A DNA stretch of 16,883 bases from Acetobacteraceae bacterium (GTDB lineage: Bacteria > Pseudomonadota > Alphaproteobacteria > Acetobacterales > Acetobacteraceae), in NCBI GenBank assembly GCA_030039695.1, contig JASHVB010000393.1:1-16883 (forward strand), in the 5' to 3' direction. Below the pieces are notes generated by a model that saw only the letters and a list, made by a program, of their open reading frames with translations, ran no database searches and had not been told where the DNA came from. Positions within the stretch are counted from its first letter, which is position 1; every line of letters starts with the position of its first letter. Made by a program: the position numbers and the translations under genes. Of this stretch, positions 7,253-13,536 are shown piece after piece.

Positions 7253-8163
7253 GCGGATCAACGACGCTGCTTTCGCCAGTGATCGAGCCCGGGTTCTTGA
7301 CCAGCACGCCGGTGCATACGGCAATCATCATCGGCGGCGCCGCCGCCATAGTCTCCGGCGTGGTCGGCGTGTTCACTGTGATCCGGGGGCAATCGTTCGC
7401 CGGTCATGCCTTGGCCGATGTCAGCAGTGCCGGCGGCGCCGCCGCGTTTTTGCTCGGCGTCAACCCGCTTGGCGGATTCCTCCTCATGGGCGTGCTCGCT
7501 GCGGCGAGCATGGAACTGGTCCGCGTAGACCGCGCGAGCGAGCGTGACCTCGTGACAGGCATCGTGACCGGCGCCGGACTCGGCCTTGCGGCACTGCTTC
7601 TTTATCTCGACGTGACGACCAGCAGCACGACGGGGGCTGCCGTCACCGTGATGTTCGGGTCAATGTTCGCCATTCCTGCCTCGATTGTCCCACTTGCCCT
7701 GGTGGTAGGGATTGGTGCGCTTCTGGCGGTGGGCGCGCTCTATCGGCCGTTGCTGCTCTGCTCGGCCGATCCGGACCTTGCGGCCGTGCGCGGCGTGCCG
7801 GTGCGTCTGATCGGGTTGCTGCACCTGATCGTAGTGGCGTTGGCCGTCGCTCTTTCGGCCATCACCGTTGGCGCCATTCTGTCCACGGCATTGCTGATCG
7901 GACCGGCAGCGATCGCGCTCCACCTCGCGAGGCGCCCCGGACTGACAATCCTCCTCGCCGCTACGATTGGCGTCGCTGCGACCTGGGGCGGCATCCTGAT
8001 AGCGTATGATAGTTATGCGTGGACCGGCGGTCACGGCTGGCCGGTCAGCTTCTGCATCGTAGCCCTCATCTTCGTGGCTTACGTCGTCGTTGCGCAGCCA
8101 AGGTTCGGCCGAGCGCGTGCGGCGGCGCACGCCGCTCGGACCGGCACCAACGGCGCTAGGTGA
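7249..8163 (+). CDS. ABC-3 family metal transporter permease, first subunit
   Basis: 304 residues with about eight hydrophobic segments, in the pattern of the ZnuB/TroC/MntB (ABC-3) family. An early GVFTVIRGQSFAGHALADVSSAGGAAAFLLG segment is the family's best-conserved region, and SAITVGAILSTALLIGPAAIA lies in the later helices. It forms the membrane channel of the zinc importer. The ATG overlaps the ATPase stop (ATGA). The C-terminal tail is Arg/Ala-rich (RFGRARAAAHAARTG) and cytosolic. A second, different ABC-3 permease follows 10 bp after its stop, so the importer is probably a heterodimer rather than the usual homodimer. Confidence 0.9.
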   Translation: MSGSTTLLSPVIEPGFLTSTPVHTAIIIGGAAAIVSGVVGVFTVIRGQSFAGHALADVSSAGGAAAFLLGVNPLGGFLLMGVLAAASMELVRVDRASERDLVTGIVTGAGLGLAALLLYLDVTTSSTTGAAVTVMFGSMFAIPASIVPLALVVGIGALLAVGALYRPLLLCSADPDLAAVRGVPVRLIGLLHLIVVALAVALSAITVGAILSTALLIGPAAIALHLARRPGLTILLAATIGVAATWGGILIAYDSYAWTGGHGWPVSFCIVALIFVAYVVVAQPRFGRARAAAHAARTGTNGAR

Positions 8164-8173
8164 CGCGCGGCCA

Positions 8174-8965
8174 ATGTTTCACGACTTCATGATCAACACC
8201 TGGATTGCCGGCACCCTCGTCGCTGGCGTCGCCGGGGTAGTCGGGTTCTTTGTTGTGATCCGGGGTGCGTCCTTTGCAGCCCACGCATTGCCGCTCAGCG
8301 CCTTCCCGGGCGCGGCCGCGGCCAATCTGCTCGGCATTGACCCGCTGATCGGCCTGCTCGCCTTCTCCGGCCTCGGGGTAGCCGGCATCAGTCAGCTCGC
8401 GCGGCGGGGACGCAATGACGTCGCGACGGCTCTGTCGCTCGTGATGCTGCTCGGGCTTGGCGCGCTGTTCCTCAGCCGTACCACCGAGTATTTCCAGGCT
8501 GTCTACGCGCTGCTGTTCGGCGAGGTGCTCGGCGTCGGCACCGCCGAGTTGGGCCCGCTTGCCATGCTTAGCATGGCCTCGGTCGCTTTGGTTCTGGTGC
8601 TGTTCCGACCGCTGCTCCTGAACTCCGTATCGCCTGAACTGGGTGCGGCGAGAGGAGTGCCAACGCGCGCGATGGAGCTTCTGTTTTTAGCCACCGTGGC
8701 CCTCGCCACGGCGATGGCGTTGCCGGTGGTGGGCGCGCTGCTGGTGTTCAGCCTGATGGTGGGTCCTGCCTCCGCGGCCCGTGCGGTGACCGCCCGTCCC
8801 TTGACTGCGATGCTGCTCTCGGCCGTCGTGTCAATCGTGACGGTCTGGGTGTCGATTGCCCTTTCCTTTCTCTCGGACTGGCCGATCGGATTTTTCGTCG
8901 GTGGCTTGAGTGCACTCGCCTATGCGGCGGCGCGCGCATGGGGGGCCGCGGGGTCGCGGCATTGA
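8174..8965 (+). CDS. ABC-3 family metal transporter permease, second subunit
   Basis: 263 residues, again ABC-3 type: GFFVVIRGASFAAHALPLSAFPGAAAANLLG near the N-terminus and ALPVVGALLVFSLMVGPASAAR in the later helices. It is only moderately similar to the preceding permease, so this is a paralogous pair and not a recent copy. ATG 8174 is chosen because it lies 10 bp after the first permease stop and directly before the first membrane segment; the open frame reaches back to 8090 inside the upstream gene, but that part is Arg-rich and unlike a permease. It should complete the importer with the first permease and the ATPase. Confidence 0.88.
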   Translation: MFHDFMINTWIAGTLVAGVAGVVGFFVVIRGASFAAHALPLSAFPGAAAANLLGIDPLIGLLAFSGLGVAGISQLARRGRNDVATALSLVMLLGLGALFLSRTTEYFQAVYALLFGEVLGVGTAELGPLAMLSMASVALVLVLFRPLLLNSVSPELGAARGVPTRAMELLFLATVALATAMALPVVGALLVFSLMVGPASAARAVTARPLTAMLLSAVVSIVTVWVSIALSFLSDWPIGFFVGGLSALAYAAARAWGAAGSRH

Positions 8966-8984
8966 TCATCGCAACGGGTGCGTC

Positions 8985-9128
8985 ATGACATTGTATTCCA
9001 CGCCTCTACTGCCGCGACGGCGGCGGACGACAGCACCGATAGCGATCGTCGGCGGGTTCCCGCCATCCGTCGCCGAACGCATCCATTCCGCAGATATTCG
9101 GCTCGTCATCTGGCGACGCTTCACCTGA
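8985..9128 (+). pseudogene. Truncated gene, possibly the N-terminus of a DUF1826 protein
   Basis: A 47-residue frame starts 19 bp after the permease stop. It contains PSVAERIHSADIRLVIWRRF, which resembles the start of DUF1826 domain proteins (a segment of the form IxxxDVNLAIWRR), then stops at TGA 9126-9128. DUF1826 genes often travel with Zur and CobW genes in proteobacteria, which suits this position. No continuation could be found in the other two frames between 9129 and 9400, so only a fragment remains. The match is short and from memory; it could be a chance resemblance. Confidence 0.3.
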
Positions 9129-9401
9129 TTAAACCGCTTGTTCCCAGCCAGAACGTTTCTGACCCGGAGCCCTTTGCGCTCACGGCCGCAGGTACGCCGA
9201 GCGTCGCGCCACCCAAACCCGGGACCGTCGATCGAAAGCGCGCGTCTGGGCGCTTTGCCGCACGGCAAAAGAGGGGTCGATGCCTCGTAGCCGGGTGAGC
9301 CCTTCCTGAAGCGCGGGGGAAGAACAGTCGTCAGTCCTACGAAGGACGAAATCGATAGCCCATCTCGCGAATTTTGGCGCAGGCCTCTTGCCAGACTTGA
9401 T
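9129..9401. other. Non-coding or decayed stretch before the VOC operator
   Basis: No recognisable coding frame on either strand. The stretch separates the end of the zinc transporter operon from the operator at 9402 and may contain eroded remains of the truncated gene upstream. No clear stem-loop terminator was picked out by eye. Confidence 0.35.
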
Positions 9402-9416
9402 TGATATATTGTATCA
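9402..9416. promoter_or_regulatory. Putative Zur operator, copy 3 (VOC gene pair)
   Basis: TGATATATTGTATCA, with the same perfect TGATA/TATCA arms as the other copies, flanked by T on the left. It ends 96 bp before the first VOC gene and has no credible gene on the minus-strand side, so it most likely controls the VOC pair. Confidence 0.6.
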
Positions 9417-9512
9417 TCCGTACCAGTGGTGCTGCACCGGACGTGACGCGGCGATGGGCGGAAGGAGCACAACCACATCAACGCCTCGGCGATTTGGCAA
9501 GGCACCCCCAAC

Positions 9513-9962
9513 ATGCTGATTGATTGCGAGCTGATGGGTACGGAGCGGAGGTTTGAGCTTCCAGTTCCTGATGTCGAACGAGCTTGGTCATTTTATAGCG
9601 ATATCATGGGCGCAGAGGAAGTGTACCGGAGTGAGTCAGGCGCCGGCGGACCAATGCGCATTGGCTTCACCATTGGCAAAGCTGGTTTCGTGATCACACC
9701 GCAAGGCCCGTCTGCGGCGGATGATAGTCGGCCCACGCTCGCCCTGCTTGCCACAGAGTTTGGCGCACCCTTTGCCGCGGTCGTCCTGCACGTGCCCAAT
9801 CCTGGCAGCGCCGTGCAGCGAGCTCTGGAAGCTGGCAGTCGGTGTCACCCGGAAGCGGCTTCCGCCACCGCATCCTACTGCGGTCACCCTGTCGAGCTAA
9901 TCATCGATCCATTTGGTCACTCCTGGGCATTTGCGACATCATCGGAGGGACATTTCCGGTGA
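9513..9962 (+). CDS. VOC superfamily (glyoxalase-fold) protein, PhnB-like
   Basis: 149 residues forming two beta-alpha-beta-beta-beta VOC modules: the first around FELPVPDVERAWSFYSDIMGAEEVYR, the second around AAVVLHVPNPGSAVQRALEAGS and ending in the family's VELIIDPFGHSWAFAT. These match PhnB/glyoxalase-like VOC proteins of unassigned activity; members include metal-dependent isomerases, dioxygenases and resistance proteins. The usual first metal histidine at the start of the first strand is not obvious (FELPV). The start is uncertain: neither ATG 9513 nor ATG 9534 has a strong ribosome site. It follows a Zur-type operator and is followed 60 bp later by a second VOC gene, suggesting a zinc-starvation-induced pair. 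Confidence 0.8.
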   Translation: MLIDCELMGTERRFELPVPDVERAWSFYSDIMGAEEVYRSESGAGGPMRIGFTIGKAGFVITPQGPSAADDSRPTLALLATEFGAPFAAVVLHVPNPGSAVQRALEAGSRCHPEAASATASYCGHPVELIIDPFGHSWAFATSSEGHFR

Positions 9963-10022
9963 ACGCCTGCAAACCTGCCTAGGTCTCCACGCCGCCAAAC
10001 CAACCACCCGAGGGAGGATCCC

Positions 10023-10406
10023 ATGGCAATATTCACCCATGTTACTATCGGAACGAATAACCTCGACAAGGCACGCGCATTCTATGACGCAGTGTTGGCG
10101 CCGCTCGGCTACCAGCGCCTAACCGATCTTGGTGGGAACGGCTCAATTTGGGGTGAGTCAGCTCCCGAGTTTTTTGTATTAAGGCCCGCCAATGGACAGC
10201 CTGCCACGCATGCCAATGGAGGCACAATCAGCTTCCGGGCACCTAGCCGAGCGGCAGTCGCCGCCTTTCATCAAGCGGCAATTTCTCTCGGTGGGATCGA
10301 CGAAGGTGCGGTCGGGCCGCGTGGGTGGGCCCCCAATGCATATGCGGGTTATGTCCGCGATCTAGATGGTAACAAACTCGCCGCCTACTGCTTCGTGGCA
10401 GAGTAG
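10023..10406 (+). CDS. VOC superfamily (glyoxalase/bleomycin-resistance fold) protein
   Basis: 127 residues, single VOC domain: opening FTHVTIGTNNLDKARAFYDAVL with H6 as the first candidate metal ligand, central GGTISFRAPSRAAVAAFHQAA, and C-terminal YAGYVRDLDGNKLAAYC. At the usual glutamate ligand position (family pattern GNKIEAVCH) this protein has alanine, so a classical metal site may be incomplete. Activity is unassigned. The start is secure: GGGAGGA lies just before ATG 10023. It is probably co-transcribed with the VOC gene 60 bp upstream, and hence under the operator at 9402. Confidence 0.85.
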   Translation: MAIFTHVTIGTNNLDKARAFYDAVLAPLGYQRLTDLGGNGSIWGESAPEFFVLRPANGQPATHANGGTISFRAPSRAAVAAFHQAAISLGGIDEGAVGPRGWAPNAYAGYVRDLDGNKLAAYCFVAE

Positions 10407-10502
10407 TCCTCTCTGAATTCAGAGACGTGGTCGACCGCTGGCCGTTCAGAGCTATGCAATGATTCTCTGACAGGCGGCTCGTTACGCGAGGTTCACCATC
10501 GG

Positions 10503-11159
10503 TTAGACAACGTGCTTGTTGTCGAGAGGGGGCGTTTGAGCAAAAAGAAGCTGCGGCCAGGCAATGTCGCGGTAACCAATTCTGGCCACGCGCGCAGAGG
10601 TGGGCAAGATTCGCGGCATGACGATTGGGGGAATTAACCCGTCGCCCACCTTGAGGTCTGCTGCCAGATTCACGCCGGGTTGCCGTGATAATGGTTTGGC
10701 GAGCTGTTTAGAGCTGTCGATGGCGGAATGTTGACATCGATCGCAGATACCCTGCATCTCGATCACCCGCTCGCCGATCCGGAACCCCCCGGTCGCAGCC
10801 TCTTCCGCAATCACACCTGCCAGTGCAGGGGCTTCGACGGCCCTCACCGCACCACATTGGTCGCAAACGAGACAGATAGAGGCCACGGTCGTCATTGCCT
10901 GGGCGTTCGCAAGAGACGCATTTCTGCTCTCAATCCGCGTTGTCAAGCCGCGTTCGAGCAGAACTCCCAAGGATCGGTAGACACTTGTTGGCAGCACGCG
11001 TCGACCGGTCGTCATCTCGAGCTGTGCGATGATGCGATAGGCACCAAGCGGTCGGCCGACCCCCACCTGGACATCAAGAATCATTTGACGCAACGGCGTC
11101 CGTTCGCTTCGTGCGGCCCTTGGTTGCGCCACCGCCATCAACGCGGCGACATCGGCCAT
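10503..11159 (-). CDS. Divergent Fur/Zur-family regulator lacking most sensing-site ligands
   Basis: 218 residues from ATG 11159. It has a Fur-type winged helix (RTPLRQMILDV, PTSVYRSLGVLLERGL), and both structural zinc pairs are present: CDQC (C99, C102) and CDRC (C139, C142). The zinc-sensing ligands found in Zur are missing: the Zur VHRLE histidine is Thr here (TTRIE), and the VACEHPDHPH stretch is replaced by LANAQAMTT, leaving no Cys or His. About 70 extra residues follow CDRC with no recognisable domain. An upstream TTG at 11228 would add 23 residues; neither start has a strong ribosome site. A Zur-type operator lies at 11247-11261, so the gene is probably under Zur control. It may bind another signal, act without metal, or be degenerating. 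Confidence 0.75.
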   Translation of the reverse strand: MADVAALMAVAQPRAARSERTPLRQMILDVQVGVGRPLGAYRIIAQLEMTTGRRVLPTSVYRSLGVLLERGLTTRIESRNASLANAQAMTTVASICLVCDQCGAVRAVEAPALAGVIAEEAATGGFRIGERVIEMQGICDRCQHSAIDSSKQLAKPLSRQPGVNLAADLKVGDGLIPPIVMPRILPTSARVARIGYRDIAWPQLLFAQTPPLDNKHVV

Positions 11160-11246
11160 GACGTCAGGCCAGTTCCGGTGCTGTACGCGCCGCAGACATC
11201 GCAACTTCCTTGGCGAGCCTGTTTCCAATGCGCATGTACACCAAAA

Positions 11247-11261
11247 TGATATAGTGTATCA
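11247..11261. promoter_or_regulatory. Putative Zur operator, copy 4 (second Fur-family gene)
   Basis: TGATATAGTGTATCA: perfect TGATA/TATCA arms, with AG on the right flank as in copy 2. It sits 18 bp before the upstream TTG and 87 bp before ATG 11159 of the minus-strand Fur paralogue. No gene lies on the plus-strand side. Confidence 0.62.
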
Positions 11262-11479
11262 AGTTACTGACCGATGGAGCCAGGACAAGGAACTGAGATC
11301 TGCAAACTTACCAATCAAGACGCGAGACACATTACACGCGGCGGCCCACAACAGGGTTGACCCAGCAGAACCGCAACAGTGGCCGTTGTCGAAACACTGC
11401 TCGCCTCGTAGATGAGGATCCATCCCACCTCGCTCGCCGACCGTTCCTTCGGGGAGACGGAAGTTTCGAAATAGAGCAA

Positions 11480-12343
11480 TCACCTGACCTCAATAGGGAT
11501 GCGGATGTCTATAGTTGACGCAATCGGCCGACCGTTCTCTACGGCAGGAAAGAAACGCCATTTCTGCAGGGCGGACGTCAAGGCCGCGTTGAGGCGGGGA
11601 TCGGCTGTCGCCTGAAGCAGCGTGACTGTTGTGCTGCCATCAACTGCAACGTGGAACCGTGCCATCGCCACAACAGCCCATTGGCGGTGCCGTAGATCCT
11701 CGGGAATGTCTGGCATTGGCCGGTAAAGCGCACGGGCTCCCATGGTAATACCACCCGTGGAGCTGCGCGTCCGCGGGGCAGCCGGTGGCGGCTGCGTCGA
11801 CGAGGCGGTTGGCGGCTGCGGCGGAAGCCGCATGAGATCGTGATGGAGCGGTGCCCGATTTGCTGGATTCGATTTCCGCGGCGGCACAGCCGTGGTCTCT
11901 CCTCTCGGCGGGCTTGCGGGCGAAGGCGGCGGTGGTAGCGGCAGCGGCTCCGTCGTCGGTGCTGATTCGAGGGGCGGCGGCGGTGGCCGAACGGACGTTT
12001 GCGGCGGCGTTTTGATCACGGGCATTGGTTTGGGGAGCGGCGGCGATGGCTGTGCTGCGGATGGCGGTGATGGCTTGTTCTCGGGTGGTGGCTTGGGTGG
12101 CGACGGCTGAACTGGCGCTGGCGGTGCGGTTTCGGGCGTTGGTGGCGTCTCACCCGGTCGTGGCTCCGGCGGTAGCTCGACGATCCGCAGTGCGACTGGA
12201 TTGGAGGTAGGAGGCGGCGACATCCCACGGATCAGGACATCGACAAATCCAGCCAAGCTGAGTGTTGTTAAGACGAGTGCAATGGGCAGCGTCCAAGCCA
12301 ACCGGCCCCATGGCCTGTTCAGCCTCCGTCCTTTGGCCTGCAC
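11480..12343 (-). CDS. tonB: TonB energy-transducing protein
   Basis: 287 residues: short cytoplasmic N-terminus, one membrane helix (about 16-36, WTLPIALVLTTLSLAGFVDV), a long proline-rich periplasmic spacer (about 57-195, many PPP, PSPP and KPPP runs) and a C-terminal TonB domain (about 205-287). The domain includes YRPMPDIPEDLRHRQ, ALTSALQKWRFFPAVENGRP and IDIRIPIEV. It couples inner-membrane proton flow through ExbBD to outer-membrane receptors. The GTG start lies two bases after the exbD stop, with AAGGAA just ahead, so it is the last gene of the exbB-exbD-tonB operon. The linked receptor is the likely partner. Confidence 0.92.
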   Translation of the reverse strand: MQAKGRRLNRPWGRLAWTLPIALVLTTLSLAGFVDVLIRGMSPPPTSNPVALRIVELPPEPRPGETPPTPETAPPAPVQPSPPKPPPENKPSPPSAAQPSPPLPKPMPVIKTPPQTSVRPPPPPLESAPTTEPLPLPPPPSPASPPRGETTAVPPRKSNPANRAPLHHDLMRLPPQPPTASSTQPPPAAPRTRSSTGGITMGARALYRPMPDIPEDLRHRQWAVVAMARFHVAVDGSTTVTLLQATADPRLNAALTSALQKWRFFPAVENGRPIASTIDIRIPIEVR

Positions 12344-12345
12344 GC

Positions 12346-12747
12346 CTATTCCTTGCGAATCGCGAAGACGAACTCCTGTGCGCCGGCTTCGCGCGCTTGC
12401 AGCATCGCCTCGACCACAGTCCCGTTGGGCGCCGCCCGATCGGCGGCGACCACAACCGTTCGTCCCATCGAAACCAGGAGCGGTTTCAGCGCCGCCTCGA
12501 GTGTATTGAGCGTCACAGGAACCGCATTCAGAAACAGATCGCCCGTGGCAGTTACGGTCAAGGTCACCGATTTTGCTGCTGTCAGTGGCGCAGTATTTCC
12601 TTGTGGCAAATCGACCCGGAGAGAATGCAGGTTCTGCATCGCCAGAGAGGCCAGCATGAAGGTCGCGAGGAGGAAGAACATCACATCGATCATTGGAATG
12701 ATCTCGATGCGACCGCGACGGCGCCTATGCGACGAGCGCAGCTTCAT
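12346..12747 (-). CDS. exbD: ExbD proton-channel subunit of the TonB motor
   Basis: 133 residues: basic cytoplasmic N-terminus (MKLRSSHRRRRGRIE), a single helix IPMIDVMFFLLATFMLA with the proton-pathway aspartate at D21, and a periplasmic domain with LPQG and VVVAADRAAPNGTVVEAM. This is the normal ExbD/TolR length and order. ATG 12747 is chosen because a perfect AGGAGG sits six bases before it inside the 3' end of exbB, giving a 23-bp overlap and probable translational coupling. The open frame extends further upstream, but that part only shadows exbB. Confidence 0.92.
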   Translation of the reverse strand: MKLRSSHRRRRGRIEIIPMIDVMFFLLATFMLASLAMQNLHSLRVDLPQGNTAPLTAAKSVTLTVTATGDLFLNAVPVTLNTLEAALKPLLVSMGRTVVVAADRAAPNGTVVEAMLQAREAGAQEFVFAIRKE

Positions 12748-13381
12748 GCTGAGCCTCCTGTGCATCGAGGCGGATGTGGTCAATGAGGCGTGTGCCAAGC
12801 CGCTCCATGTCGTCGAGGATCCGAGCCTGACGATCAGAACAATAGTTGAAAGCGAAGAGCGCAATCAGCGCTACGAACAGCCCGAGCGCGGTCGCAACCA
12901 GCGCCTCCGCTACGCCGCCTGTCACCCCGGCGGGGTCAACCAAACCCTGGTTGCCGAACAACTTGAAAGACCGAATCATGCCGGTGATGGTGCCCAATAG
13001 TCCGAGGAGCGGCGCCGCCGTGACGATTGTCTCGAGGATCCATAGCCAGCGTGCGAGGGATTTCTCGATTGCCGCGGCCTCGTCCGCGGCGCGCGATTCC
13101 ACCCACCAGTAGGGACGTGTTCGATGATCAAGAATGACGCCGAGGAACTGCGCAAAATGGTTGCGGGTGCCCAGGCTGCCGACCCGCCGCGCCAGGGCCT
13201 CCCATCCGAAGTCATAGGTCTCCACTAACGCTGTAAGGTCTAACGGCAAGCGGGTGCACACGATATACAGGTACACTTTATCGATCGCGATAACGACTGC
13301 GATGACCGCTAGTAAGCATAGCGGGTAGACGGCTATCCCCCCAACCTGCAACGCGCTGATCACATTTTTCGCCTGTTCCAC
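12725..13381 (-). CDS. exbB: ExbB (MotA/TolQ/ExbB) subunit of the TonB motor
   Basis: About 218 residues with three membrane helices: near 15-38 (YPLCLLAVIAVVIAIDKVYL), near 116-138 containing the conserved TAAPLLGLLGTITGMI, and near 158-180 containing GGVAEALVATALGLFVA. A cytoplasmic loop lies between helices 1 and 2. This is the ExbB/TolQ order; presence beside exbD, tonB and a TonB-dependent receptor favours ExbB over TolQ. GTG 13381 is preferred because AGGAG lies five bases before it; GTG 13387 is in frame but collides with that site. It is the first gene of the exbB-exbD-tonB set, 149 bp after the receptor stop on the same strand. Confidence 0.91.
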   Translation of the reverse strand: MEQAKNVISALQVGGIAVYPLCLLAVIAVVIAIDKVYLYIVCTRLPLDLTALVETYDFGWEALARRVGSLGTRNHFAQFLGVILDHRTRPYWWVESRAADEAAAIEKSLARWLWILETIVTAAPLLGLLGTITGMIRSFKLFGNQGLVDPAGVTGGVAEALVATALGLFVALIALFAFNYCSDRQARILDDMERLGTRLIDHIRLDAQEAQHEAALVA

Positions 13382-13536
13382 GCTCACTCCTGGGACTGTA
13401 TCGATGCCGGAACCGTCTTAGGAGACGTACCTCTGCTCGTTGGCGCATGAAAAGCTACTGTGCGCGGATACTGCGCGCGTCTTCCTATCCAATTCGCCTC
13501 CGTGGCATCCGCGGCAAATGGGAGCATAGTCTCTCC

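Noticed and set aside
7660..8130. 156-codon minus-strand frame inside the first permease
   Set aside because: Arg/Gln-rich shadow of a hydrophobic protein gene, with no start site or homology.
8966..9514. 182-codon open frame on the minus strand
   Set aside because: Arg/Ser/Gly-rich translation with no family resemblance; long empty frames are common in GC-rich DNA, and it runs through the operator at 9402. The plus-strand reading is better supported.
11892..12110. Glycine-rich plus-strand frame
   Set aside because: It is the antisense of the proline-rich spacer of tonB; the glycine runs are the complement of proline codons.
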